Assembly (NCBI GenBank): GCA_037693485.1
Contig: CM075344.1
Coordinates: 76,255,501-76,319,500 of the forward strand
Direction: 5' to 3'
Source of the DNA: Kitagawia praeruptora
Taxonomy: Eukaryota > Streptophyta > Magnoliopsida > Apiales > Apiaceae
Length of the DNA stretch: 64,000 nt
How positions within the stretch are numbered: position 1 is the stretch's first letter; the number at the start of each line of letters is the position of its first letter. Under the pieces are notes generated by a model, which searched no databases, was not told the origin of the DNA, and saw nothing but the letters and a program-made list of their open reading frames with translations. Of the stretch, positions 33,744-46,344 are shown piece after piece. A program made the position numbers and the translations under genes.

Positions 33744-33953
33744 CTCCCTCCGTCCCATTTTTATTGTCCATCTATCAAAATCCACCTTTTATTCAATCAT
33801 GTTAATTAAACTCATAGTTACCAAATAATTGTATTATTTTTTATAAAAGTTAACATAATTAACACATAATATACCTTATTAACTAAAAGTGGACAATTAT
33901 TTTGGGACAAAGAAAATAGGAAATAGTGGACAATAAAAGTGGGACGGAGGGAG
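33744..33953. mobile_element. Stowaway MITE (Tc1/mariner type)
   Basis: The ends CTCCCTCCGTCCCA and TGGGACGGAGGGAG are the classical Stowaway terminal inverted repeats, flanked by the TA dinucleotide on both sides. 210 bp, non-coding, about 0.5 kb upstream of the DUF4378 gene. Confidence 0.95.
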
Positions 33954-34129
33954 TAAATAATAGAAGGGTAAATAAGTCATTTCAGATGGAATAAAATGTG
34001 TAAGGATTTAAGATAGAATAAAATGTCTCATCAATTATTTGGGCAGATAGATTGATCAATAAATCGGTAATAAAACTGTTAATCTCGGCATTTATGTCCA
34101 AGGCACAAAAGTAGTCATATTTAGTCACA

Positions 34130-34185
34130 ATCAGGCCCAAATTGTGTGCAGTACACCAGTCGGCCCGCAAAGCCCAGCCCATTGT
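34130..34185 (+). promoter_or_regulatory. cluster of GGCCCA/AGCCCA motifs upstream of the DUF4378 gene
   Basis: AGGCCCAAAT, CGGCCCGC, AAGCCCAGCCCA lie about 330-380 bases before the predicted start codon. GGCCCA/TGGGCC (site II) motifs bind TCP factors in growth-related plant promoters; the link to this gene is inference. Confidence 0.4.
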
Positions 34186-34426
34186 TACCTCCACTCGGAT
34201 AAGTAATTTATGACACTGATGACAGTTTGTGACAAAGTCTAAGCAAACAAAGTAAAGTAAGAAAGTAGACAAACTAGAAAGCAATGGAGGAGAGTGGTTA
34301 ACGGATAAATATGTATGTCATGGCGCCATATCAGAATCACAATGCTGCCTGCAATGCAGACCAGACCAAATATAAAAAATGCATGTAATCAATAATTAAG
34401 TTTCTTGTTAAATTCTCGTTTTTCTT

Positions 34427-34436
34427 TATATAAATA
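34427..34436 (+). promoter_or_regulatory. TATA box of the DUF4378 gene
   Basis: TATATAAATA lies 77 bases before ATG 34513, leaving a plausible start site near 34460 and a leader of about 50 bases without another ATG. Confidence 0.6.
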
Positions 34437-34512
34437 ATCCCGATATCATCTAACATCATTGTACAATCTTTCATTCTGTCGTGATCTGTGTGTCATAATA
34501 TTCACCTTTCCG

Positions 34513-37500
34513 ATGGCTGGTAGAGCACCAAAAAAATCTCGATTCCGCTTTTCTTTCTGTTTACCAAGGTTTGGCCCCAGATTCTTCTTATTAATGCATG
34601 CATTTTACGTGTTTGCTGCGTATCGCTTATGCTTGTCGAATGATTTTTATTTTAGATTGAATGAAAAACTTCGAAATTAGGATTTTAGAGCACTGTTATA
34701 CCTGCATTCTCTGTTATCACTTATTGTTAAATTTACCAGTTATGGCATTATTCTTTGTCTCACTCACACTTGATAGGCCTAATTCGTTTTTATTTCTCGA
34801 TATACTTCATCTTTTCATTTGTCGGTGATCATGTGCGTTCCGCTTTTTGAATTAGAATGTTTCTAGTCCAAGGACTAACTACTGCATGTACCAGAATTCT
34901 TATTCTTGCAGAATCTGAAATTTTGAAACTTTTATATGTTTACAGTGTTGTGTTAAATAATCTTCACTTAAGGGGGCAAGAAAAATTGTAAGAAATTTAA
35001 TCACTCGAATGCTTGAAATTTATGTGTTGCCTAAGGTTGATCTTGAGTTGGTTAAGGCTCACGAACTACAAATCTATTTTGTAACACTCGGTCCAAAACT
35101 TACATATATATATATGCTGATAGCTGAATGACAATATGCCGGTTCTGGTATGTTTTTTCATAGACTGGTGTTTGGATTTGCTTGCTGTGGTACAGATCAG
35201 TTCCAGGAATTTAGAGGCCTTCAACACAAGTACATTCTCGCTAAATTACATTTGGAAATTCATCTTAAATAGGAAAAGTATGTGGCGAGAGTCCAGAATC
35301 CATCTGAAACAAGATGCCCCAAATTGCATGGTTAGCGTACTTTGTGCTATTAAAGCCAAGAAAGCACTTCAACACAAACGACTAGGTTGTGGAAGAAAGC
35401 ATGCTGCAGGTTAGTCATATTGATTTGGGTACAGTTTTCGATTTTACCAGTTTATTATGTGTTAGGGTACACCTCAGTCTTTGAAAAGTTTCTGTTTCAA
35501 GTCGTGTGAAAATGTAAAATTAGTTAGGATATGATAAATGAAAATTTCCCTTCATCTTTCATATTTCAACAACCCAATACCTTTACTTTGTTGATGTCAA
35601 ATTGATGGTTAATAAAGTACGTGGAGTGCTAGTTGTATAACGTACTAAGTTTCTAGTAGTTTCTGTGTTATTATTTATTAGTCTCATCAATTTCATAGGT
35701 GCAGGAGCTTCAGAGGATGATGAAGCTTCCACTGACACGGGAAATGCGCATAAACACAGATATGCTAGAGCAGACCAGTGCCTTGTAAGTTTATTCACGA
35801 TAATATATATTGACACCAGTTCTGGCTATTTAATTTTAAGCTTCATTTTCAATCAGGTTACACAACTAGCTGCTGGAAAGCAAGATAGAGCACCTGAGAA
35901 CAATTCAGTACCTAAAAGCTCCATGAAATCTAGAATGAAAGCTAAACTTTCTGATGAGATGTCTAAAAAAAAGGGCTATCATCGTCGAAGTAGCTCCTGT
36001 CCCTCTTCGCCATGGTCAAAAAGGATTGATTATAACACTCACTCCGGATCGAAAGACTTCAATTTTGAACCTGATATGAAGGACGTAGGTCAAAAGTTCG
36101 CTGATGATAATCCCTGTGGTTCTAGCACTACTGACCCTCCCCTGACAGATCCCGCTGATGAATCAATTAAAAAGAAGAAAATGTGTGAGTTATGTGCAGC
36201 CAAGCTTAGCATGGATTATTGGAAGCGAAGTGAGGCAAATCAGGAGGTGAGGCATTCAATTGAAAGCAATCCTTTTCTTCAAGACGATAAAGTTGATTCA
36301 GAGAGGTTTTCTGAAGGTTCTTCAGTCCAGGATTTAAACCAGCTTGTGGATTGCCTGGATGTATTTGGCCCAAGGAAGGATTTTTTCCTAAAAATATTAC
36401 ATGACCCAGGAACTCCTTTATTACAGTACTTGCACAGTCGTGAGGCGCTCAACTCAAACATACGATTAACCAAGTCTGCATCATTTCCATTGCCAGGCTC
36501 AGTAAGTAGAATAGTGCTAAAATCAACCAATAATAATTCCAAGCAGGGTACTGCTTCTGATGCAAATGAAAGAGAGAATTTCCAAGTTTGTCATCGTCCG
36601 CATAATTCTGTCAACGTTAAATTAACTGGAACCATGGTTGAACCATCATTAGTTGAGCGCAAAGGAGTTGGCACGTCAGGACCAATCTTGGGAAGGCACA
36701 GATCATTCAATAGCCTTACTCCCTGCTCACCCCGTGGGCTTAAGGTAGAGCACGAAAACGCACCAGTTGTTAAGCGTTTTAAAAAGCTTAAGAATAAAAT
36801 TAGCCGCGCCATCAGAGAGAGCAGAAAGGAAAAGCAACACCCTGTCATGAATTCGGTGTTCCAAAAAGTTCCTTATGATAGCAACTCCTCCAAAGTTATG
36901 CAAGAGGAAACTGATAATCTGCAGAAGAATGTCGACACCGACAAATGTACCAAATATAGTGGCTTTAGTAGCTGCGAAGCTGATGAATCTACTTCTGCTC
37001 TGCAAAAACACTGTGATGACCACCACTTTAGTAGAGCAACATCTTTCAGTGATTCAATAGATAGATATAGTCATTTGTTCGAGTGCACTTTTAACAGAGA
37101 AGCCAGAAATCTAGTCTCTCAAAAATCAACTTTAAAAGCAGAGAATGTGCCTACACCTGGTAAAAGTTCAAAAAAGACCCTGGAAAGGCTCTTTTCGTTG
37201 CCCAATCTTAGGTCTTACTCCACTCTCCAAATGGACAGCTATCCAAGTCCAGAAGAACTCAAAACTTTTGAGAACCAAGTTGGCATGACCGAACCGGGAA
37301 GGCTTGATGAAAAGAAGCCTTTGGATTGTTCTGTAGACCAAGAAAGTCAAAAACAATTAGACGCTGCTGAAGACTGTGCAACCGTAGAAGAATTGAAAGA
37401 ATATAGTGAAGCTCCCACTCAGTCAGTAAACTTAGATGCTGGAGAAATCACTTCTCCTTTCCAAGATAATCTTGAATCTACTTCAGTGCCTGCACATTCA

Positions 37501-38752
37501 GAACCAAGTCCGTTGGACGTAGCTGACTCCAATTTAAAAGAGATAACAAGCCCTTCCCAACTGTCCATAGCAGAAGGTACTTTAACTTCACATATCTTTA
37601 TATCGCTTTTAGCCTTTTATCTTTATTGAACTGATGTATTACCTTGCAAGATGTTTTAGACTGAAGGGACGTGTGAGAGCTGGTGAAGTCCTTTAAGAAT
37701 AACCTTAAGTTTGCTGATGCAAGTTTCCATACCAAGGCTAAAAGAACAATGAGATAATTTGACCTTTTTGTTTAGTTACTAGAGCATAATTTTAGTGAAT
37801 AAAACATAGTTTTATTTGAGAATAGAGATTGCTAGATTGAATATTTAACATGATCAAGATCATGATTTCATGGCCAAAAAAGTTATGAAGGTTGATGCTA
37901 AACATCCACCATTTTCCCCACCCGGCCACCCCCTCTCCCGTCTCTTTTCCTAAGTTAGAGCTTTGGTATAATAATGGCATGTAGTAGTAGATTATGAAGC
38001 AATAAGTATACACTGTGAAAACTGATCAGAGTTATTCATGTTCATTAATCTATTTTAAAGAGAGCCGGTTACAATTGTCATAAAGTGTACACTGTTTTGT
38101 TGCAGCAGATCCTTTGACCTGCGAGGATAACAAGATAAATGTGGTCGATACTGCAGTTGACATTCCAAAAGTAGGATCACCACTTAAGCTATGCTATCGC
38201 GAGGTTCTGCAAACTCAAGTGGATACAAAACATGTGTCTGAATTCAACTATGTAAAAGAAATATTAGAGCTATCTGGCTTTACTGGAAATAAATTTCTTG
38301 GAACATGGAACTCCACAGGCCAGCCAGTCGACCCGTCTGTGTTCGAAAAGGTGGAAGGTTGCCCCCTCACTGAACTTGATATTTCTGAAAATGAAGAAGT
38401 GTGCAACTACAATCGTCTTCTTATGTTTGATTTAATCAATGAGGTCTTAATAGAGATTCACGACAGATCATCTAGCTACTTCCCTGTGCCCTTAACTTGT
38501 CGGTCTCATATTAGTCCAATGCCAGTGGGATATCATGTTCTTGGAGAGGTCTGGACAAATATGAAATGGTTCTTGAGCTGGAGACCTGAATCTAACCAGT
38601 CACTAGATGATGCTGTGGGCCGAGATCTAGACAGAGGCGATGGTTGGATGAACCTTCAATTTGATGCAGAGTGTGTCGGACTTGAGATTGAGGATATGGT
38701 GTTTGATGATCTTATGGACGAGATGTTGTATGATGATCTTTTGGAAGATTAA
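34513..38752 (+). CDS. DUF4378 / TON1-recruiting-motif-like protein, five exons
   Basis: Predicted exons are 34513-34568, 35273-35409, 35699-35784, 35857-37576 and 38106-38752. They sum to 2,646 nt, giving 881 residues, and every junction is GT/AG and in phase. The N-terminus is short and basic (MAGRAPKKSRFRFSFC), then SRIHLKQDAPNCMVSVLC. The large fourth exon carries motifs typical of this plant family: RRSSSCPSSPW, LTKSASFPLPGS, RHRSFNSLTPCSPRG, a basic KRFKKLKNKISRAIRES stretch (near residue 400) and FSDSIDRYSHLFE. The last exon is the DUF4378 domain with YVKEILELSGF and LLMFDLINEVLIEIHDR, ending in an acidic MDEMLYDDLLED tail. Family members bind TON1 or associate with microtubules and the preprophase band; that role is inferred from the family. 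Exon 1 and the first junction are the least certain. The stop TAA lies in the target-site duplication of a large retrotransposon, so the coding region is intact but the 3' untranslated region is displaced. Confidence 0.85.
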
Positions 38753-38753
38753 C

Positions 38754-39077
38754 TCTTAACTTTCTCTGAACTAAAGAATCAATAAAATGAAAAATAAACT
38801 CTGTTTCATTGAATTGTAAAATGTATGTGTACAATGCTTTATATACATGAGCTAACACCTAAGTTAAGATCTAACAGAAAATCTATACATACATCTTCTA
38901 TCTCTATTCATGTAACTAACTTGGTTGCTAGCTTGTAACAAGTGAGGTGATGGTGTGTTACTCAAGTCTGCCAGCGTGCTCAAGTCTGCCAGCATGTTCA
39001 TGTCCAGCTTGTCAATCTGCATTGCTACATTAGCTGATTTGTCATGCTCTGTAGTAGTTTCTGTATTAGTCTCAATA
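38754..39077 (-). repeat. 3' LTR of the nested copia element
   Basis: 324 bp. Differs from the partner LTR by about nine substitutions and an 18 bp tandem duplication (CTCAAGTCTGCCAGC twice, 38962-38998). The polypurine tract CTTGAGGGGGGA (minus strand) lies at about 39078-39090. Confidence 0.92.
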
Positions 39078-42000
39078 TCCCCCCTCAAGTTGGAAGGCAT
39101 GGAAAGCATTCCTAACTTGGATAAAAGATTGTTAAATTGCTGTGTAGGTAGGATCTTTGTGAAAATATCAGCAAGCTGATTTGTAGTAGGGAGATATGTT
39201 AACTGTAATAAACCTTCAAGAACCTTGTCACGTGTAAAATGACAATCTATTTCGATGTGTTTCGTTCTTTCATGAAACACAGGGTTCTTAGCAATATAAA
39301 TAGAAGACTGATTATCACAATGCAAAGTCACTGGTTTGAGATTACTAACTCCAAGCTCTTCTAGTAAACGAATTGTCCAAGTTACCTCAGATGCTGCAGA
39401 AGCCATTGCACGGTATTCACTTTCAGAAGATGATCTTGAAACAGTATTTTGTTTCTTCGATTTCCAGGCAATGGGTGAATTACCAAACAATAGGATGTAA
39501 CCTGTGATAGACCTACGAGTATCTGGACATGATGCCCAGTCACTGTCTGAATAAGCTTGTAATGTAAGTTGATCTGAAGCTCTTAAAATGATACCTTGAT
39601 GTGGAGTATGAGAAATATAGGACAAAGTATGAATCAAGGCATCTAAATGTGTAGTTCTAGGTTTTTGCATAAACTGACTCAACACTTGTACAGAGTAGCT
39701 AAGATCTGGACGAGTGTTTGTTAGGTAATTAAGTTCTCTACTAAAGATCGATATAACTCTGGAGTAGGAATAAAATCACCTGTTTCTGCAGTTAACTTCA
39801 AATGCTGTGGCAAAGGAGTGGAAGCTTTCTTTAACAAAGGAAATGGTAAGTCATGAAGTAATCCTTAGTAAATTTGGACTGAGTAAGAGCAATACCATTT
39901 CGTAAATAATCCACTTCAAGACCTAAGAAGTAATTCAATATGCCCAAATCCTTGATACTAAAAGTATCATTCAAATGATTTTTGATATGAGAAATGGCTG
40001 CATTATCTGTACCAGTGATGATGATGTCGTCTACATAAACAGCCATGATGGTAATTTTATCTGCAAACCTTTTTATGAACAGGCTATAATCATTCTTCGA
40101 TTGAGTAAAACCTTGCTCAATTAGCTATGTTAGAAGTTTATCAAACCATTGACGAGATGCTTGTCGTAAACCATATAGAGACTTTCGAAGTTTACAGACC
40201 AAATTAAACGGGTTGACAATGCCTTCAGGAACATCCATGTACACATCTTCAAATAAATCTACGTGTAAAAACGCATTATTCACATCAAGTTGGTAAAGTG
40301 GCCAATTCTTACTAGCAGCTAATGCAATCAAACAACGGACAGTGTTCATCTTGACAACTGGTGAAAAAGTTTCCTCGTAATCTATTCCTAGCTGTTGATT
40401 GTATCCCTTAGCTACTAAACGTGCTTTGCAACGTTCAAGAGAACCATCAGCTTTGAGTTTGACCTTATATACCCATCTGCAGCCAATTGATTTCTTACCA
40501 GGAGGTAATGGAACCAAGTCCCAGGTATGATTCTCATTCAGTGCATTTATTTCCTTTTGCATAGCCTCTTGCCAAAGAGACTGCTTACATGCTTCTTTAT
40601 AGTTCTTAGGTTCTGTTATATCAGATAACTTAGACAATAAAGTTGTATGATGAGGAGTAACAGCTGTGTGACAATAAAAATCTTTAAGATATGATGGTTG
40701 AGTTTTAACTCTTGAAGACTGTCGAAGTGTATTGTGTGAAGTAGAATGATCAGAAGAATGTGATTGAGAATTTGATTCAGATGAAGACTGAGAGTTATCA
40801 AAAGAATGATCATGTATGGAGCTAGATGAATTATCAGAATTATCATGAGATGAATTATCAGAATTAGCAGGTGAAAAAGGATCTGTGCTAAAAGCTGATA
40901 ATGGTGTAGTAATAGCTGGTAAGAAAATGCTAGGTTCTAGATTTTGTGTCTTAGTATGATATGGAAAATTTAGTTCATGGAAAATAATATCTCTGGAAAC
41001 AAACAAAGACTGTGTAGACAAATCAAGTACCTTATATCCTTTCTGCGTAGGTGAATATCCCATAAAAACACACATTGAAGCTTTAGGATCCATTTTTGTT
41101 CGATGTACCTTTTGAGTTGATACATAGCATAGACAGCCAAATGGTTTGAGATTGTTGTAATCAGGATCCTCTCTGTATAACAGAGAATATGGTGTAGCAT
41201 CTCGAATACTCACTAAGGGCATCCTATTAATCAGATAGCAGGCACAAAGTACACATTCTCCCCAGTATTTATCAGGAACTCTTGACTGAAATAAAAGAGC
41301 TCGTGCAGTTTCAATTAAGTGTCTGTGCTTACGCTAAACAACCCCATTTTGTTGAGGTGTGTAAGCACAGCTAGTTTGATGCATGATCCCTTTTGACTGA
41401 AAAAACTTCTTTAAATTTCCTTCACACAACTCAGGTGCATTATCAGAACAAACATAAATCACATTAGACTTAAACTATTTTTCTGCATACAAAATGAAAT
41501 TCTCGATAACAGATGCTGCATCAGATTTGTACTTGATGAGCTGAACCCAGGTATACCTACTAAAATCGTCTACAATAGTGACAAATTGAGAACAACCAAC
41601 ATGTGTTTTGACCTTGTAAGGTTCCCACAAATCTACATGTAGTAACTGTAAAACAGCAGAACTTTTAATACTACTATGAGGAAATGAAGCTCTAACTTAT
41701 TTTGCAAGTGGACATACTGTACAAATTGTTGTCTGAGAATCTTTAGGAGTAATAGAAGGAAAAATCTTCTTCAACTGTGGATAAGGTATATGTCCAAGTC
41801 GAAGATGCCAAATCTGAGCTTCATTGGTCAAAGTAGCAAAAGCAAACTTTCCAATATTTTGATTTGCAACAGCTTCTGAATTAACACTATAGAGTCCATC
41901 TTTCAGTCTACCAAGAAGAATTGGACATTTGCTCTTTGAAAGGTCCTGTAACATACAGGAATCATTAGAGAAAATCAAGCTGCAATTTAGATCCTTGCAA

Positions 42001-42408
42001 AGTTTATGCACATATATTAATCTAAACTTAAAATCTGGCACATGTAAAACATCTTTTAGTATGATGTTATTTCCAAGAGCAACTGATCCTTTATGCATAG
42101 CTTTAATCTTAGCGCCATCTGGAATTGTGATAGTAGAACTGATAATTTCATATGACAAGAAACTTTCCAAGGTAGGAGTCATTTGATTTGTGGCACCACT
42201 ATCAAGAAGCCAATCTGTACCAAATGCAGATAATAGACAAATTTTACCTGCCAAATGTGCCTGATTATTCTCACCAGTATTAGAAATTTGATGTGCAGAA
42301 AGAAGTGTCATGAGCTTGTTGTATTGTTCAGTAGAAATGTGATGATTATTTTCATCAATTCAGTTATCAGGAGATACAACTGAATGATCTTTATCATCTA
42401 TGTGAGAA
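38864..42408 (-). pseudogene. copia pol: protease, integrase, RT and RNase H, multiply broken
   Basis: Reading leftwards: protease with WLLDSGATNQMT (frame 41697-42311), the GAG-pre-integrase motif IWHLRLGHIPYPQL, integrase core with HVDLWEPYK, SDNAPELC and PQQNGVV (frame carries stops near 41476 and 41335), RT (frame 40125-41222: RWVYKVKLKADGSLERCKAR, YQLDVNNAFLHVDL, YGLRQASRQWF; after a stop near 40123, YVDDIIITGTDN in frame 39831-40046), then RNase H (38864-39685: YSDSDWASCPDTRRSITGY, SSSESEYRAMA, HCDNQSSIYIAKNP, RTKHIEIDCHF). The frame of RNase H runs past the polypurine tract about 70 codons into the LTR. Five or so stops or frame shifts show the element is degraded. Confidence 0.92.
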
Positions 42409-42413
42409 ACAGC

Positions 42414-45400
42414 TGTGACAGCCCCAAATCCGGGGTCATAAATCTGGGCCATCACGGACCAATTTCCATTCAATATCAATATCCCTTGGGTCTTTTTTTT
42501 ATATCATTTAATGCTTAAACAGTTGACCCCACACTAATACACACTCACACCAGTCATATGCTCAGAGAACAACATTTACCATAACAAAAGTTTAGAGTTG
42601 AAAGTTAAAAGAGTTATTACACACCAGGATCATACTTAAGTACATTGTTGAATAACACTTCGACATGAAGCGTTTCAACAACCAAAAGTTTATTACATGC
42701 CTTCATACTTAATTATACATAAGCCCTTGGAACTCATCTGCCTCAACACTACCTCCGGAATCGATGCTAACGAGCTCTCAGAAGGTCGCCTTCCCCCTAC
42801 CCTCTTGCGGGGCGTTCTGCGCAGTATCGGCATACCTAGTTGTATATGGATAAGTAGCAAGAGTGAGCTATAATAGCTCAGCAAGATAATATTGTAAACT
42901 AGAATTTAAAATATAACCAAGTATACATATATTTACATATGTAAGCGGTAACCAATTATAAACTTTAAGGAAGAATAAAACTCTTATTTAATAATACATC
43001 ATCCACTTACTATTATAAGAAAGAAATCTAGGATAATATAGTATCAGTTTCTCTTCTTAAATAATATAACAATCAATCTACCCTTTCAGTATAATATTTC
43101 AAGATAATATGAATACTTGAATAACTCTCTCTCTATCACCTTATCATTTCCTTCTTATGCAACAATTTATAAATTAATATAAAATCAGTTTCTCTTCATC
43201 TATAACAATAATTCCATCTTTCATATCATTTTCTCTTTTCAGTATACCAATCTGACTTTATCATTTATTCTTTATTCAAATATTGTGGGGGTTTTCACTG
43301 TTGCCGAATATGTGAGGCACGATAATCAGTCGTCCTCCGTATCCGTCCCTTTTTACTACCGGTAGAAGGAGGAAGGTACACCACTACATCCCCCTGGAGG
43401 AAGGTACACCACTACATCCTCCTTCGGCAACTCTTGGGCCGAATTAAAATATTGATTGCTGGACTGTGCAGCACACAGCCTCTTACGCTTTTTGTTGTTA
43501 TCCCCCTTTTTGTCAAATCGTTATTCTATTTACTAAATGTCATTCCACATTTCCATTTTCTCACTTTCATTTCCACATATCATTCACTCATCTCATTTCC
43601 ATTCTCGCACATTATTTCTATAAAATATATTCATAACATAATACTTTGATTATGATTCAGACATCTCTTTTATATTCAAGAATTCAAATATGCTTTTATA
43701 TCCATAACATATTCTGTCTACTTTAAGAGTAGTAATTAATAATCAAATAATATTTATTAAACCACTAACACTAAAAAGAAAATTTTTAATATAGTAGTAT
43801 AAACCATATAACCCTAGATAACAACTGATACCATTCTTTTCCATATCTCTTTAGTTTCCCAAAATCAAGGAAATATATTCTTTGCAACATAACAACAATA
43901 ACATCATATATATATATTCCATAATGTCATTTTTATTCCGAGGATAAATAATCTTCAAAGTAGGGATAGAAGAATCTTGCCTCTGTTCCGGTATCCTGAC
44001 AGTATGGTTTGGGGCTCTTCCGGAGTTTCTATAAACACAAAAGGACCGTCGTTAGAATACCACATCTCTTACCCACTACATTCTTATATAACAAGACCCT
44101 TTACACTTCAATATATGTTTAACGTATTACTATTACCCCAAAGGTTCAAGAACTTCATCATTTATAGTTTCAATCGAAGTTTCAGGGGTTTTTCACCGTT
44201 TCCCCTAACGACCACACTTAACTGTAAAAATTCTCAGAAAATATGGATTTCGAATTTTAATGTAAGGTCAACTGTCAAGGGTCCTCTGACTACCCTACTA
44301 CACTATCCCAAAATTTAGTGGCTTATAAAACTGTCTAAGTATGGTAACTTTAACCTCAAAGTTGATACAATTACGTTTTCTCGGTTATCGAACGTCTTTC
44401 ACTAAAACTGACTTTTCTCCTAAACCGTTCATCAGATTTTAACGCACCTTATATCAAAACGATCTATGAACTAAGTTCTATCATTTAATGGTCAATTGGT
44501 AACCTAGGCAGTGAGGTACCGTACGAATACAGGGGTCACAAAACAGGGCAGATTTCGTCCTAACGAAAATCGGGCATTATAACGGCTATATTTTCATACT
44601 TTCCAAAGATCCAACTCCTCCAAATCAATCATCAAACACAATAATCATCACCTACACCATGTGGTCTTCATTACCAGCCATGGTTACAATCCCAAACACT
44701 TCCATATTCAACTTTAATCACTTATAAACACTTAAATCACCAGAATCTTAACATTTATACCACTTATCCACTAATTACATCAATATCCATCATAATAAAC
44801 AAGGACAAGAGTGATTATACCTTCTTGAAGCTTTAAAGATCCTTAATAAACCTTGATATATCCTTAAACCACCTTATCTTAGCTTGAAACAACTAAAAGA
44901 ACCATGAAAATCAAGTTAGTTTCTTAGAAATTACTATTCATCACTATTCACCATCAACTTCAATGATTTTATTACCTTGCTAAATGATGATGGATGGCTA
45001 TGAAACTTTGTAGATCACTCTTTCTAACCTCCAAGATCACCCATGATTTTCCTCTTGATTTGTTATTGAAGTGAGCTAGGGTTTGTGTTTTTATTTTCTT
45101 TCTTGGCCGAATGTTAAACAAGGAGGGGGAGAGGTTTATTTGCTTCTTTGTCTAATATCATCTTATCATCTAATCTTTAGAGTGTTGTAGAAGCTTGGTG
45201 AAAAAATCTATATGTTAAAAGACTAATCTACCCTTAATTTTGGTTTAGTGGAAAATGACATCATTTACATGACCTCATAATTCTCTTTTTCTTGATTTTC
45301 CTAAGTAATTTGCTACTAATTCTTATAAATGATAATGTGGTATGTATCCTTGTTATATTACTAATCTTGGTTGCTTAATCTCCATACTCGTCTAATTGTG

Positions 45401-45784
45401 GTTCGTTTTGAGTGTACCTCATTATCTCAGTGGTTTTGAAACCATTTAACAATCCAATTTCCTTTGGTATTCTCTTAACTTAATAATCCCCTGGCTCAAA
45501 TCTAAATTCACTAATTCCTCAATATATAATTCTTATAATGTTTCCATACTCCTTAATGTCCAATAGAAGCTTATTCGAAATTGAAATCTTAAAAATCCAT
45601 GTTCAGGAATTTCTGGAATCTATCGTCATTTCGAGTCACTTATTTTCAATGTACAACACTGATATGGTTTCTGTTTACTCATTTTCCGTTTCCATTATGG
45701 AGTACTTATATACCATTTCACTAAATCCTCGAAATTTACTATTCATGTGACCACTGTAGCATTACTGAAGTTAGGGTTATTACA
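42414..45784 (-). repeat. 3' LTR of the gypsy element
   Basis: On the minus strand starts TGTAATAACCCTAACTTC and ends GATTTGGGGCTGTCACA. Contains a short tandem duplication (GGAGGAAGGTACACCACTAC twice, about 43368-43425). Small plus-strand ORFs at 43434-43649 and 43977-44318 recur in the partner LTR and are not considered genes. Confidence 0.93.
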
Positions 45785-45797
45785 TCCTTCCCCCCTT

Positions 45798-46344
45798 GAA
45801 AGGATTCCGTCCCGGAATCACGTCAGAAATGTCCATAGATACCTTTTCATCTACACCTTATAACTTCTATACCACTTTCTCCATCCTTTTTTTTCATAAT
45901 ATCTCTATCTTGTTTGTACAGAATACACCAATCATAAACTTGCTTGTCATTCATCAACATTCCTCCTTTGGTTATGGGTATCGGCCACCACATTGGCCTC
46001 CCCTGAATGGTAGTATATCTCACCTATGGTTTATCCCTATGTTGATCTTTATCATGACATAACATATACACACTTCGATCTTATTATATCTTGTATCTGT
46101 AAAATCCTCCAGAAATTTGACTATAACATTATTCCTTGAAATAATTGTAAGAAATACTATCTATAATATATATTTCCTGTTCGTATTTAAATAAGTCTAT
46201 GGTTTACCCCCAAAATACTATTATTCTCCTTTTCATAGAATTTCTAACCCCTAACAGATACTGATTTTCCTTATCTAGATTATCAACCTACCTATACCAT
46301 TCATTGACCACATTGATTCCTAACCAAACATTTACACTAAAAAT
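45798..46344 (-). other. short segment between gag and the 3' LTR, pol absent
   Basis: No protease, RT or integrase motif is visible on either strand; this is where pol would be in an autonomous relative. A plus-strand frame (45796-46062) has no recognisable similarity. Confidence 0.6.

Noticed and set aside
35136..35279. ORF start at 35136 as the N-terminus of the DUF4378 protein
   Set aside because: The upstream part of that frame lies in the first intron; the ATG at 34513 with a TATA box and a phase-matched junction to 35273 is better.
42693..42884. Minus-strand 63-residue ORF with KRVGGRRPSESS, repeated at 49498-49689
   Set aside because: Located in the gypsy LTRs and probably only part of the LTR transcript; too little evidence for a gene.
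43977..44318. Plus-strand ORF in the gypsy LTR, repeated at 50784-51212
   Set aside because: Its recurrence comes from LTR duplication; the two copies differ in length because of a point change, and the product has no known motif.
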